Source of the DNA: Prolixibacteraceae bacterium | GTDB taxonomy: Bacteria > Bacteroidota > Bacteroidia > Bacteroidales > Prolixibacteraceae | Assembly (NCBI GenBank): GCA_007116765.1 | Contig: SKHV01000416.1 | Location: forward strand, 1 to 8,223 | Direction of reading: 5' to 3' | Length of the DNA: 8,223 bases | Shown: positions 1 through 6,456 of the stretch, in pieces | How the letters are laid out: each line of letters starts with the position of its first letter | How positions within the stretch are numbered: the stretch's first letter is position 1 | Program-made: the position numbers and the translations under genes | Notes under the pieces: model-generated | Databases searched by the model: none | What the model was told of the DNA's origin: nothing | Seen by the model: the letters and a program-made list of their open reading frames with translations, nothing else

Positions 1-2
1 CT

Positions 3-1061
3 GCCGTTGCAGCTTTGGGCTGGAAAGGCAATTACTTTGTCGATGCCGACCATATCAACTTCAAAAACGTTGAAAATTTTGTTGAACCATCGGATTTTTT
101 CACCATCGATGTGGCCGATTTTATTGGCGAAGCCTAGGAGCCCGAAAAAGTTGACGGATTCATTGCAAGGCATAAAACCTTTGTGGGAAAGCTTGAAATC
201 CCGGGAATAGCAGACTCATTTAACGTGACCGAAGAGTGGCTGAAACAATTTGCAAACAATTATTTAAAAGCAATTGGCGAAGCGGCCAACGTTTACAATT
301 ACCTAGTTAAGAAAAAAGGCGAAGGCAATTTTGTGCCCGAAGTATCGTGCGATGAAACCGACACGCCCCAATCGCCACTCGACTTGGTCTTCATTTTGAA
401 ATTACTGGCCGACAACAAAGTGCCGGCACAAACCATTGCCCCGCGATTTTCGGGAAGGTTCAATAAAGGGGTCGATTACGTCGGCGATGTAGCTCAGTTC
501 GAAAAAGAATTTGAGCAAGATTTGCTGGTGATAAAATATGCAATTAAAGAGTTCGGCTTACCCGACAACCTGAAATTGAGCGTACACTCCGGTAGCGATA
601 AATTTGCCATTTACCCTGTAATTGGTAAGCTTATAAGAAAATACAACACCGGCATTCACATTAAAACAGCCGGCACCACATGGCTCGAAGAAATTGCAGG
701 CCTTGCAGTTTCGGGTGGCGAAGGACTTGAATTAGCCAAAGAAGTATATGCTACTGCCCACAAGAAAATGGACGAACTTACCGCGCCTTACGCCTCGGTA
801 ATTGATATAAAGCCCGAAAACCTACCGGCTCCCGAAGTGGTAAATGGATGGAAGGCCGAACAATTTGCCAAAGCAATAATTCACGACCAAAGCTGTCCCG
901 GGTTCAATCCCGATTTGCGGCAACTGATACATGTAGGCTATAAAGTGGCTGCTCAAAAAGGCGATGTGTACTTGAATTGCCTCAAAAAATTCGAGAATAA
1001 CATTGAAAAACAGGTATTTGAGAATATTTTCGAAAGACATATAAAACGATTAGGCTTTTAA
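3..1061 (+). CDS. uxaE: Tagaturonate epimerase UxaE, 5'-truncated by window edge, one in-frame TAG
   Basis: UxaE interconverts D-tagaturonate and D-fructuronate in the cytoplasm during galacturonate/pectin breakdown (known family role). The frame is open from the window edge (ALGWKGNYFVDADHINF), passes a TAG at 135-137, and continues GFIARHKTFVGKLEIPGI to a TAA at 1059-1061. Family-like blocks follow in order: EVSCDETDTPQSPLDL, APRFSGRFNKGVDYVGD, KLSVHSGSDKFAIYP (visible residues about 192-206), HIKTAGTTWLEE, then a C-terminus ending FERHIKRLGF. About 350 codons are visible; the family is longer, so the N-terminal part lies outside the window. A GTG at 183 could open the downstream part, but homology runs through it, so I do not take it as the start. 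The gene is followed by its own terminator and appears to end its transcription unit. Family assignment is firm; whether a full protein is made depends on the TAG. Confidence 0.85.
135..137 (+). other. In-frame TAG codon inside uxaE
   Basis: The TAG sits between GCC and GAG in the reading FIGEA-TAG-EPEKVDGF. The flanks belong to the same protein in the same frame, so this is a substitution-type stop rather than a frameshift. From memory of the family, this linker between a DADHINF-containing part and the IEIPG-containing part is variable, so the residue expected here cannot be deduced. One base change would give Ser, Lys, Gln, Glu, Leu, Trp or Tyr. Confidence 0.9.
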
Positions 1062-1075
1062 AAATGAATAGCATT

Positions 1076-1102
1076 AAAGCGGGCAATTTTGTCCGCTTTT
1101 TT
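1076..1102 (+). terminator. Intrinsic terminator after uxaE
   Basis: A GC-centred hairpin has AAAGCGG (1076-1082) pairing exactly with CCGCTTT (1093-1099). The stem extends inward through G-T, C-G and A-T pairs to a very small loop. A run of six T (1097-1102) closes it. It starts 14 nt after the uxaE stop and is a textbook Rho-independent terminator, separating uxaE from the kinase gene. Confidence 0.85.
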
Positions 1103-1185
1103 AATACATTCCAGATCATAATATTCTTTGTGGTTTCATAAATTAGTTCTAATTTTATTGAAAATATAAATTTAGACGCCAAACC

Positions 1186-1968
1186 ATGGAAAAGAATTCG
1201 GAACAGATTAAAAGAACGATAGAATCTATCGAACTGCTAAAGAAAGAAATTGAGTTCCTGAAATGTGATACCGACCAATGTAAAAAATCCATTTACACCA
1301 TAATGGGTAATCTTAACCACGAAGTAAGAACGCCACTCAATGGCATTGTAGGTTTTTCCGAAATTCTGAATACAACTACACTCTCGCCCGAAGAAACAAA
1401 GCTTTATACCGGAGTAATAGAAGAAAGCAGTATGATGCTGCTTTCCATTATAAACGATGTAATGGAAATTGTAAAAATTGAAACCGGGCATTATACATTC
1501 GAAATTGAACCATTTGACTTAAACGACCTATTTTTTAATGTTTACATGGATTACCGCGACAGAGCCGAAAGCAAAGGCTTGCAACTTTTTTTGCAAAACC
1601 TTGTAAGTGAACCCTTCATTATAAACTCTTCGAATAATGCAATTAAAAGAGTGCTGGAAAAATTAGTCGACAATGCAATTAAATTCACACGTGAGGGATG
1701 GATCAAACTAAGCTATAAAGTACAAGACGAGTATATTGTATTCAAAGTGGAAGACACAGGAATAGGAATTCCTAAGCTCATCAGAGAAAACTTATTCACA
1801 CGTTTCATTCACGAAGAAGTATCAAAATCGAGGAAAGTAAGTGGAACAGGGCTCGATCTCACACTTTGCAATTGTCTGGTCAATTTAATGGGAGGTAGTA
1901 TTCATCATTTACCCGGAAGTGAACAAGGTTCTATTTTCAAATTCACAATACTAAACCACAAACGATAA
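1186..1968 (+). CDS. Small soluble sensor-less histidine kinase (HisKA + HATPase)
   Basis: The 260-residue protein has the core of a two-component histidine kinase. An H-box (NHEVRTPLNGI) carries the phospho-acceptor H45. An N-box (KLVDNAIKFT, N163), G1 box (DTGIGIP, 190-196), F-box (FTRF, 204-207) and G2 box (GTGLDL, 220-225) follow. The first 44 residues are charged and coiled-coil-like, with no membrane segment, signal peptide, PAS or GAF domain. An in-frame TGA at 1159-1161 rules out a longer N-terminus, so the short form is real unless there is an upstream frameshift. In the G2 box the usual second glycine (GTGLGL) is Asp224. The H-box resembles that of hybrid kinases, but no receiver domain or response regulator is visible nearby. 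It is probably monocistronic, between terminators. Partner and signal are unknown. It ends with TAA. Confidence 0.85.
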   Translation: MEKNSEQIKRTIESIELLKKEIEFLKCDTDQCKKSIYTIMGNLNHEVRTPLNGIVGFSEILNTTTLSPEETKLYTGVIEESSMMLLSIINDVMEIVKIETGHYTFEIEPFDLNDLFFNVYMDYRDRAESKGLQLFLQNLVSEPFIINSSNNAIKRVLEKLVDNAIKFTREGWIKLSYKVQDEYIVFKVEDTGIGIPKLIRENLFTRFIHEEVSKSRKVSGTGLDLTLCNCLVNLMGGSIHHLPGSEQGSIFKFTILNHKR

Positions 1969-2073
1969 GTATTCATTTTCATAAGACAAGGTAAGTATAC
2001 CCGCATGTCAAATTGGGCTCAATCGCTCATTTTATATTCAACAACTACAAAATTCATCTTCAGAAGCTTGATT

Positions 2074-2094
2074 AAATAGCCTTTCGGCTTATTT
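2074..2094 (+). terminator. Probable terminator hairpin after the kinase gene
   Basis: AAATAGCC (2074-2081), loop TTTC, then GGCTTATTT (2086-2094) form a stem with one bulged base. A T-rich run (TATATTTTTTG, 2104-2114) lies a little further on. The hairpin is weaker and more distant from its T tract than the one after uxaE, so termination is plausible but not certain. Confidence 0.45.
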
Positions 2095-2122
2095 GAATAA
2101 AACTATATTTTTTGTACCTTAG
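2092..2122 (+). promoter_or_regulatory. Candidate Bacteroidota-type promoter for kamA
   Basis: TTTG (2092-2095) is followed, after 19 nt, by TACCTTAG (2115-2122). This matches the Bacteroidota -33 TTTG / -7 TAnnTTTG arrangement with one mismatch in the -7 box. Transcription would start near 2129, leaving a leader of about 145 nt. The -33 box overlaps the preceding terminator-like hairpin. Confidence 0.4.
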
Positions 2123-2177
2123 AATGAATACTTCCATTCATTATTGGAAACAATAGAGACAACAACCGTAATTAATA

Positions 2178-2229
2178 AGAACTTCTACACATTATAGTGT
2201 ATCCTTTCTATAATGTGAGAAAATGTTCT
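2178..2229 (+). repeat. 52-nt imperfect inverted repeat in the kamA leader
   Basis: The core is a perfect 10-bp inverted repeat: CACATTATAG (2188-2197), 10-nt loop TGTATCCTTT, CTATAATGTG (2208-2217). Allowing one bulged A (2187), TTCT (2183-2186) pairs with AGAA (2218-2221). Further out, AGAAC (2178-2182) pairs with GTTCT (2225-2229) across a 3-nt asymmetric bulge. In RNA this is a long A-U-rich hairpin ending 44 nt before the kamA ATG. No T-run follows, so it is not a standard terminator. It could be a leader regulatory structure or an operator-like palindrome. Confidence 0.6.
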
Positions 2230-2273
2230 AATTATATTATTTTTAAAAAACCGGCGAATAAAAACTCAGGCAC

Positions 2274-4472
2274 ATGAACATACAAATAAACGAATTACAA
2301 AAGCTCGATAAAATTGCCATCAATGTGAAGTCGCATAAATTGCTACGCAAATTATTGAACGAAAACCCCCACCTAGAAGAAATTATGCGAAACTCTCGCA
2401 ACGAAACAGAAGCGCTCATTGGTGTAAAAAACAGGGTGCTCGACGAGCTGAAAAATAATCCGGTGGCATTAAAATACTATAAGGGCGAAACAAAAGGATT
2501 TCAGGAACTTGAAAAACTCGAATGGAAAGACTATGCATCAATAAGACTGCTTGACTATATCGATCATGCAGGCCGCGAATATCCCGATTTAAACCTGCGC
2601 GGCGAGTTGGCCATTAGCAACCCCATAAAAATGATTTGGCTGGCGGTAAACTATGGAACAGGCGGAGCAAAACCCTACTTTTTTAAAGATATGCTTCAGC
2701 TCTTTCGTCAATTCAGAGGTGCGCAAACACGAAAATTGCCATCAAAACAAATCATAGAGCAATGGATGAGTCGTTTTCCTTCGGGACTCGATCCACGCAT
2801 TATCAAACTCAGAGAAGAAAACCGTGAACGCATAATCAATGTAATTATCAAACAATTTGACAGTAATGAAGTAAATAGCAAGCGCTATTATTTTGAGCCC
2901 GGCATGTCGTACGAGCAAAAATTTATGACCGTGATGAAATGGTGGGACGATCATAATTTCCATCTGAAATTTGCCGTACGAACGTCAAAATTACTTAACG
3001 AAATGCTTGGCGAATCGCTCGACCCTGACACAATGAAAATACTGAAAGAAGCCGAAAATGCAGGAATTCCATTCTTTGTGAATCCTTATTATCTTTCACT
3101 ACTTCATGTTAGAGTACCTTATTTTGCAATAGGTGCCGATTTGGCAATTCGCGACTATATAATTTATCAGCAACAACTAATTCATGAATTTGGCAAAATC
3201 ACAGCTTGGGAAAAAGAAGACACAGTAAAACAGGGTGAACCCAATGTTGCAGGCTGGCTTCTCCCCTCGCTCAACAATGTGCACCGGCGTTACCCCGAGG
3301 TGGCAATTCTTATTCCCGATACAATGGGAAGGGCCTGTGGCGGTTTATGTGCTTCGTGCCAGCGAATGTATGATTTCCAGAGCGGACACTTAAACTTTAA
3401 CCTCGAAAAGCTTAAGCCTACTGAAAGTTGGGATGAAAAACTTGAAAAGCTAATGCTCTATTTTGAAAACGACTCACAACTGCGCGACATTCTCATTACA
3501 GGAGGCGATGCACTGATGAGCGGAAATAAATCATTAAAAAAAATACTCGATGCCGTTTTACACATGGCAGAAAACAAAAAGAAAGCGAATACGAAAAGGA
3601 AACAGGAAGAAAAATATGCTGAAATACTGAGGGTACGATTGGGCAGCCGAATTCCGGTTTATTTACCACAACGAATAGATGATGAACTGATAAAAATATT
3701 GACTGAATTTAAAATTCAAGCAACTGATGTTGGAATCAAGCAATTTGTGATACAAACACATTTTGAGTCGCCCATGGAAATTACTCCCGAAGCGAAAACA
3801 GCTATAAGCAAATTGCTTCACAGTGGATGGCTGATAGTGAACCAGCTTGTTTTCACTGCGGCCGCATCAAGGCGCGGACACACTGTGAAACTCCGCAAAA
3901 CATTAAACGATATTGGCGTGCTGAGTTATTACACCTTCACCGTTAAAGGATACATGGAAAACAATCATAATTTTGCCGTAAATGCCCGTTCTATTCAAGA
4001 GCAAATCGAAGAAAAGTCGATAGGCATTATACCTGAAAAATATTCAACTTTAGTCAAAGACTTTCCGCTTGAAGCACAACATACTGCAGAGAACATCGAC
4101 AAAATAAGAGACACTGAAAACATACCGTTTTTAGCAACCGACCGAAACGTGCTAAACCTACCCGGAGTAGGAAAAAGTATGACATTCAGAACCATTGGAA
4201 TTACAAGATACGGAAGAAGGATATTAGAATTCGACCACGATAAAACCCGAAAACACAGCCCAATTATTGACAAAATGGGCAAAGTAGTGGTAATAGAATC
4301 AAAATCGGTTTCAGAATATCTTGAACAACTTGAAAATATGGGTGAAGATATTAAGGACTACGAAGGATTATACGGTTATTCAATAGGTGAAACCGAAAAT
4401 CGACATACAGTTTACGATTATCCCGACTACAATTATGAAATTACATCCGAGATCACTAATCTCAAGCTTTAG
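2274..4472 (+). CDS. KamA-family radical SAM aminomutase, long form (lysine 2,3-aminomutase-like)
   Basis: Classical members move an amino group from C2 to C3 of lysine or glutamate, using SAM, a [4Fe-4S] cluster and PLP. The cluster motif CxxxCxxC is C355-C359-C362 (CGGLCASC). The SAM-site motif GGDAL is at 410-414. VRLGSRIPVYLPQRI matches the conserved R(I/L)G(T/S)R-PV-PQRI strand, and QTHFESPMEIT matches the family's THF-P-E-T block. PGVGK with K634 corresponds to the PLP-lysine loop (PGGGGK in classical enzymes). At 732 residues it is much longer than clostridial lysine 2,3-aminomutase (about 416). The excess is mainly about 230 residues before the cluster motif, plus a Lys/Glu-rich insert near 440-460. 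Substrate cannot be assigned. The ATG at 2274 starts the continuous frame; no Shine-Dalgarno is evident. It ends with TAG; the next in-frame stop is TAA at 4521-4523. Confidence 0.8.
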   Translation: MNIQINELQKLDKIAINVKSHKLLRKLLNENPHLEEIMRNSRNETEALIGVKNRVLDELKNNPVALKYYKGETKGFQELEKLEWKDYASIRLLDYIDHAGREYPDLNLRGELAISNPIKMIWLAVNYGTGGAKPYFFKDMLQLFRQFRGAQTRKLPSKQIIEQWMSRFPSGLDPRIIKLREENRERIINVIIKQFDSNEVNSKRYYFEPGMSYEQKFMTVMKWWDDHNFHLKFAVRTSKLLNEMLGESLDPDTMKILKEAENAGIPFFVNPYYLSLLHVRVPYFAIGADLAIRDYIIYQQQLIHEFGKITAWEKEDTVKQGEPNVAGWLLPSLNNVHRRYPEVAILIPDTMGRACGGLCASCQRMYDFQSGHLNFNLEKLKPTESWDEKLEKLMLYFENDSQLRDILITGGDALMSGNKSLKKILDAVLHMAENKKKANTKRKQEEKYAEILRVRLGSRIPVYLPQRIDDELIKILTEFKIQATDVGIKQFVIQTHFESPMEITPEAKTAISKLLHSGWLIVNQLVFTAAASRRGHTVKLRKTLNDIGVLSYYTFTVKGYMENNHNFAVNARSIQEQIEEKSIGIIPEKYSTLVKDFPLEAQHTAENIDKIRDTENIPFLATDRNVLNLPGVGKSMTFRTIGITRYGRRILEFDHDKTRKHSPIIDKMGKVVVIESKSVSEYLEQLENMGEDIKDYEGLYGYSIGETENRHTVYDYPDYNYEITSEITNLKL

Positions 4473-4560
4473 CGAAACCAATGCAACAAGCTGATTTTAT
4501 GCACCTTTTTCAATGTTAAATAAATGTGAACTTCAGCCTTTTTTATTGCCGTTAAAATAT

Positions 4561-4568
4561 TAAATTTG
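4561..4568 (+). promoter_or_regulatory. Candidate -7 box of the ispG promoter
   Basis: TAAATTTG exactly matches the Bacteroidota TAnnTTTG -7 consensus. It lies 25 nt before the ispG ATG, in a 121-bp AT-rich gap after kamA. No clean TTTG was seen at the expected upstream spacing, only the T-rich CCTTTTTTATTG (4537-4548). It implies that ispG has its own promoter with a short leader. Confidence 0.5.
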
Positions 4569-4593
4569 CACAACTATTAATTAAGAGTATTCT

Positions 4594-6447
4594 ATGAAGG
4601 ACAAGAACTTCAATTATTGCAAATCACTGACTGAATACAGAAGAGAAAAAACTGTTGCCATTGATATTGGAGGTGTACCTCTAGGAGGCGGAAGCCCAAT
4701 CCGCATTCAATCAATGACCGATACCGACACGCTTAATACCGATGCCACAGTAGAACAAATAATCCGTATAATTAAAGCCGGAGCCGATTATGTACGCATC
4801 GCAGTAAAATAGTCGAAAGATGCCCATAACTTAAAAGAAATAAAAAAAACAATAAGAGATCTAGGATACAAAACACCTTTAATTGCCGATGTGCATTTTA
4901 GCCCGAAAGTAGCTGAAGTTGCCGCTCAGTATGTATCCAAAGTGCGTATAAATCCCGGTAATTTTTACGATAAAAGAGCCAATTTCAATACTTACACTTA
5001 TACCGACGCTCAATATAAAAACGAATTAGAAAGTATCGAAAAAGCACTTATCCCGTTTATAAAAACCTGCAAAAAACACAAAACCACTGTACGTATTGGG
5101 GCAAACCAAGGATCTTTGTCCGACCGCATTATGAGCCGCTACGGCGATACCCCGGCAGGCATAGTAGAGTCGGTTATGGAGTATTTACGGATTTGCAATA
5201 AGCTCGATTTTCACGACATAGTGATCTCCATAAAATCGTGGAACACCCGCTTTTTGGTATATACCGTAAGACTCATGAATTTCAAAATGCGCCTCGAAGA
5301 CATGAAATACCCCTTTCACATTGGTGTTACCGAAGCCGGAGAAGGAGAAGACGGGCGCATACGCTCAGCAGTGGGCATAGGCACTTTGCTAATCGACGGA
5401 ATTGGAGATACTATAAGAGTTTCGCTAACCGAAAAACCGGAGAACGAAATTCCTTATGCACGTAAACTTGTAAAAGTAGTAGAAGAACGAAAAGGTCACG
5501 AACCTATAGACGCACCAAAATTTACTCAAACAAATCCGTTTGAATACGAACGCAGATATGGTCGCCCCGTACGTAAAATCGGAAACCGAAGGCTTCCGGT
5601 TGTAATTGCTTCATTAAACGGGAACAGCATTCTGGAAGTCTCGAACCTTAACGGGAGAACAGAACCCGACTATTATTACGACGGCAAAAACATACTCAAT
5701 AAAAAAGGACGTAAATTCCCCATACTCACGCTCAGTGATTATTTGTACAACGACATTTACCAAAGTAGTCATCGCTTTATCAGGACTACCCGCAAAGAGT
5801 TTGTGGATTTCAAAAAAGACAATCCTGAATTAATTCCCAAGCTAAAGGTAGAACGGAAAGCAGTAATTCTGCTCGAGTCGGAGAATAAAAACCGATATGC
5901 CGATATGCGAGCTTTTTTCATGTTGCTCGAATCGATAATATGCAGACTTTCAGTAGTATTGTGGGGGCATTATAAAGAACAATCGCTTCAGGATTTGCAA
6001 TTGAAAGCTGCAACCGACTTAGGGGGTCTCTTCATCGACGGATATGGCGATGGAATTTTGGTTACCAACGAAGGAAACAATATTTTTTATTCCGATTTGA
6101 AAAACACAAGTTTCATTCTGCTTCAGGCAACTAGAATGCGCACCTCCAAAACGGAGTTCATTTCGTGCCCCGGATGCGGCCGCACACAATTCGATTTGCA
6201 CAAAACCACTTTAGAAATAAAAGCTCATTTTTCACATTTGAAAAACCTGAAAATTGGTATCATGGGATGCGTGGTGAACGGTCCCGGCGAAATGGTCGAT
6301 GCCGACTACGGTTTTGTAGGTGCCGGAAGCGGAAAAATTAACCTTTACAAAGGGGCTAAAGTTGTTAAACGGCACATTCCGCATGAAGAAGCGGTAGAAG
6401 AGCTTGAACGTATTATTAAAGAAAACGGCGACTGGGAAGAACAATAG
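4594..6447 (+). CDS. ispG: 4-hydroxy-3-methylbut-2-enyl diphosphate synthase IspG, long form, interrupted by in-frame TAG at codon 73
   Basis: IspG (GcpE) reduces MEcPP to HMBPP in the MEP isoprenoid pathway and is normally essential. Counting the TAG as residue 73, the reading frame is 617 codons, as expected for the three-domain form of Bacteroidota, Chlamydiae and plants. The N-terminal barrel shows PLGGGSPIRIQSMTDTDT, GADYVRI, TPLIADVHF, KVRINPGNF, GSLSDRIMSRYGDTP, GVTEAGEGEDGRIRSAVGIG and GDTIRVSLTE. A central insert follows, including QDLQLKAATDLGGLFIDGYGDG. The C-terminal iron-sulfur domain has CPGC (C525, C528) and GIMGCVVNGPGE (C559, E566), which fit the three Cys and one Glu cluster ligands. 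The ATG at 4594 gives the normal N-terminus; the GTG at 4891 lies inside the conserved ADVHF block and is not a start. The terminal TAG (6445-6447) falls at the usual C-terminus (ENGDWEEQ). Only the internal TAG is anomalous. Confidence 0.93.
4810..4812 (+). other. In-frame TAG codon inside ispG
   Basis: The reading is GADYVRIAVK-TAG-SKDAHNLKEIKK. In Bacteroidota IspG, as I recall it, this block reads like VRLT(A/T)QGVREAENLKNIK, which would place the TAG at or beside the Gly. A Gly codon is two changes from TAG, whereas Ser, Lys, Gln, Glu, Leu, Trp and Tyr codons are one. Termination here would leave 72 residues with no active site or iron-sulfur domain. Confidence 0.92.
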
Positions 6448-6456
6448 AGCCTATTC
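6441..6456. other. Convergent gene ends: TAG-AGC-CTA with both stops in one short palindrome
   Basis: The ispG stop (TAG, 6445-6447) and the minus-strand LAB_N gene stop (CTA on +, 6451-6453) are separated by only AGC. The surrounding AATAG-AGC-CTATT is a 5-bp inverted repeat. There is no space for a conventional terminator between the genes, so the transcripts probably overlap. Confidence 0.75.

Larger units (their letters stand above)
1969..2273. other. Intergenic region between kinase gene and kamA
   Basis: This 305-bp, strongly AT-rich gap holds a probable terminator hairpin (2074-2094), a promoter-like TTTG-N19-TACCTTAG (2092-2122), a 7-bp palindrome (2123-2142) and a long imperfect inverted repeat (2178-2229). 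No convincing coding sequence or tRNA was found. It most likely comprises the kinase 3' UTR plus a long kamA leader of roughly 140 nt. Confidence 0.6.

Noticed and set aside
7..210. 67-codon open frame overlapping the start of uxaE
   Set aside because: It lies out of frame with clear UxaE homology on the same strand and its translation is unlike any protein; it is a shadow.
183..1061. Treating uxaE as a complete gene starting at GTG 183
   Set aside because: UxaE-like sequence continues in the same frame upstream of 183 and across the TAG, so 183 is merely the first start-like codon after the stop.
1167..1174. TAAATTTA as a -7 box for the kinase gene
   Set aside because: It has one mismatch to the consensus and no TTTG at suitable spacing; too weak to list as a feature.
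2005..2079. 24-codon ATG open frame in the gap before kamA
   Set aside because: It is short, lacks a ribosome-binding context, runs into the terminator-like hairpin and has no recognisable features; consistent with chance.
1968..2132. Distant 10-bp inverted repeat AGTATTCATT (1968-1977) / AATGAATACT (2123-2132)
   Set aside because: In AT-rich DNA of this length a 10-bp match is not surprising, and the arms are not associated with an element or duplication.
2123..2142. 7-bp palindrome AATGAAT-ACTTCC-ATTCATT just after the kamA -7 candidate
   Set aside because: It may be an operator, but it is short and AT-only; there is no repeat of it elsewhere to support a regulator site.
5238..5465. Arginine-rich 75-codon open frame within ispG
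   Set aside because: It is out of frame with strongly conserved IspG sequence; the arginine run is an artefact of the GAAGGAGAAGACGG stretch.
4891..6447. Treating the downstream part of ispG as a separate gene starting at 4891
   Set aside because: The GTG is within the conserved ADVHF block of the barrel, and about 100 N-terminal residues of the same family precede it in frame.
3..6447. Full UAG-to-sense genetic code (for example UAG = Gln)
   Set aside because: kamA, ispG and the LAB_N gene all end with TAG at plausible protein ends, and readthrough of the last would run into antisense ispG.
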